A stretch of DNA of 6,165 bases, taken from contig JAISXJ010000021.1 in the NCBI GenBank assembly GCA_031270565.1, forward strand, positions 1 to 6,165, in the 5' to 3' direction. Source of the stretch: Prevotellaceae bacterium. Its GTDB lineage: Bacteria > Bacteroidota > Bacteroidia > Bacteroidales > Paludibacteraceae. Below the pieces are notes generated by a model. That model had not been told where the DNA came from. It saw only the letters and a program-made list of their open reading frames with translations, and did no database searches. The position numbers and the translations under genes were made by a program. Of the stretch, positions 5,291 through 6,165 are shown piece after piece (position 1 is the stretch's first letter; every line of letters begins with the position of its first letter).

Positions 5291-6165
5291 CTATCTTAAA
5301 ACCTGCACCACATAAGTCGCAGGCTGTCCGTTTGCACCGCCGATTTGATTGATAATGCGAAATCTTTCAGGGTATTTTTGTATGCACGGCACCACCGTTG
5401 CGTAGGCGTGGCGAAACCACCAGTCAATAACCACAAAGTCTATTTTATTTTTCTCAAAACCTGCCAAAACCTCCTCTGGTGCAGCATATTGCGGAAAACC
5501 TGCACATTTTTTGCCATTAGTGGAAATGTAAAAAATTTCGGGTTTTCGGCTTGCAATCCGCGCAGTGTCGGGTAAATTCTGTTTGCACCAAGCGGTAGCC
5601 TGCAAAAATTCTGCAAAAGCAGGGTGCGAATTATATTGATTGTAAGTCTTATATTTCGCCTGATTTTCAATATCTTGCATTGATTTTGCGTAAGTTGGAT
5701 GCGCTGCAAAAAAGAAAATTCCACAAATTGCAACAGACAAAATATTAACGTAAATTCTACTCTCTTTCAGTTTGAAAATCTTGTCAAACAGCAATTTTGC
5801 CGTTTCATAACAACCATACAGAAAAAGGAAAACCAAAAATGGCATAATCGGCGTCATATAGCGGTGTCCTGTATAAACTTCCGTATATAAAAGCAGCACG
5901 CAAAATGTAATTCCAATATAGAAAAATATCAGCAGGGGGTCTGGGCGACCCTTGCGGTCTCCCTTTTTGCGGTTGCTTGACAGAGCGGCTGCTATTGCAA
6001 ACAACATTAATGCAATGAATATCAATCCCTTAAACCATTCGCCTGCTGTGGCTGTTTTTTCGGTTGGCGCGTAGTTATGTACATAAAAAACCGAAGTCGG
6101 AATATATTTTGTGATATAAGCGGTTGTGTTATTTTTCAGCCGTTCCTGCCAGTCGGCAAGCGTTT
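5291..6165 (-). CDS. C-terminal part of a multi-spanning membrane protein, probable GT-C (GT39/ArnT-like) glycosyltransferase (5' partial)
   Basis: The frame is open from the right edge of the window (first full codon at 6163) to the TAG at 5293-5291, giving 290 visible residues. The TTG at 6025 is internal, because the frame upstream of it is open and reads as plausible protein. The visible part has about four hydrophobic segments: near residues 47-62, 76-94, 103-118 and 138-154. Between the second and third is GHRYMTPIMPFLVF, which resembles the conserved RY-x-x-P-x-x-PF region of GT39/PMT-type transferases. The last 130 or so residues are a soluble domain (KPEIFYIS, KIDFVVIDWW) of the kind found at the C-terminus of many Bacteroidota GT-C-like proteins. 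These enzymes move sugars from polyprenyl-phosphate carriers onto lipids or proteins on the outer face of the inner membrane. The catalytic N-terminus is outside the window, so the function is inferred. Confidence 0.75.
   Translation of the reverse strand, partial: TLADWQERLKNNTTAYITKYIPTSVFYVHNYAPTEKTATAGEWFKGLIFIALMLFAIAAALSSNRKKGDRKGRPDPLLIFFYIGITFCVLLLYTEVYTGHRYMTPIMPFLVFLFLYGCYETAKLLFDKIFKLKESRIYVNILSVAICGIFFFAAHPTYAKSMQDIENQAKYKTYNQYNSHPAFAEFLQATAWCKQNLPDTARIASRKPEIFYISTNGKKCAGFPQYAAPEEVLAGFEKNKIDFVVIDWWFRHAYATVVPCIQKYPERFRIINQIGGANGQPATYVVQVLR

Noticed and set aside
5281..5291. GCGC-TGA-GCGC hairpin between nadD and the membrane-protein gene
   Set aside because: Only 4 bp of stem with a 3-base loop and no T-run on either side; not enough to call a terminator.
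5373..5380. TATTTTTG match to the -7 box on the plus strand
   Set aside because: It lies antisense inside the membrane-protein gene, has no heptamer array or A-tract and no gene follows; an 8-base degenerate match is expected by chance.

Overview
The window looks like chromosomal DNA of a member of the Bacteroidota, probably the order Bacteroidales. Three intergenic promoters carry the TAnnTTTG -7 box of this phylum, no start codon has a convincing Shine-Dalgarno sequence, lipoproteins are frequent, and the gene families (Fibrobacter-paralogue-like surface domain, split 5'-nucleotidase, yicC next to nadD) fit. The genus cannot be read from the sequence.

Layout. Positions 1-416 (+) are the C-terminal end of a surface-type protein whose start lies outside the window, followed by a strong hairpin terminator (431-457). 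After an intergenic stretch with degenerate heptamer repeats and a promoter comes an uncharacterised 438-residue protein (650-1966, +). Facing it is a two-gene minus-strand operon (3550 to 1990) encoding two lipoproteins: first the C-terminal (substrate-binding) domain and then the N-terminal metallophosphatase domain of a UshA-type 5'-nucleotidase, as separate overlapping genes. A divergent promoter region (3551-3809) separates this operon from yicC and nadD (3810-5269, +), which are two bases apart. Finally, 5291-6165 (-) holds the C-terminal part of a multi-spanning membrane protein of glycosyltransferase (GT-C) type, running out of the window.

How the parts relate. The two nucleotidase halves presumably act together at the cell envelope on extracellular nucleotides. 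YicC (RNA decay) and NadD (NAD synthesis) are housekeeping proteins; guanylate kinase (gmk), which usually lies between them in this phylum, is absent here. The most unusual feature is not a gene: four arrays of a degenerate 7-bp repeat with an AACTAAA-like core lie in the two larger intergenic regions. Three of them end in an A-tract placed 12-13 bases before a TAnnTTTG box, and the two beside yicC form an inverted pair with a 13-bp perfect inverted repeat at the ends. I see no CRISPR array, tRNA, rRNA, transposase or recognisable defence system, so most of the window is ordinary core genome.
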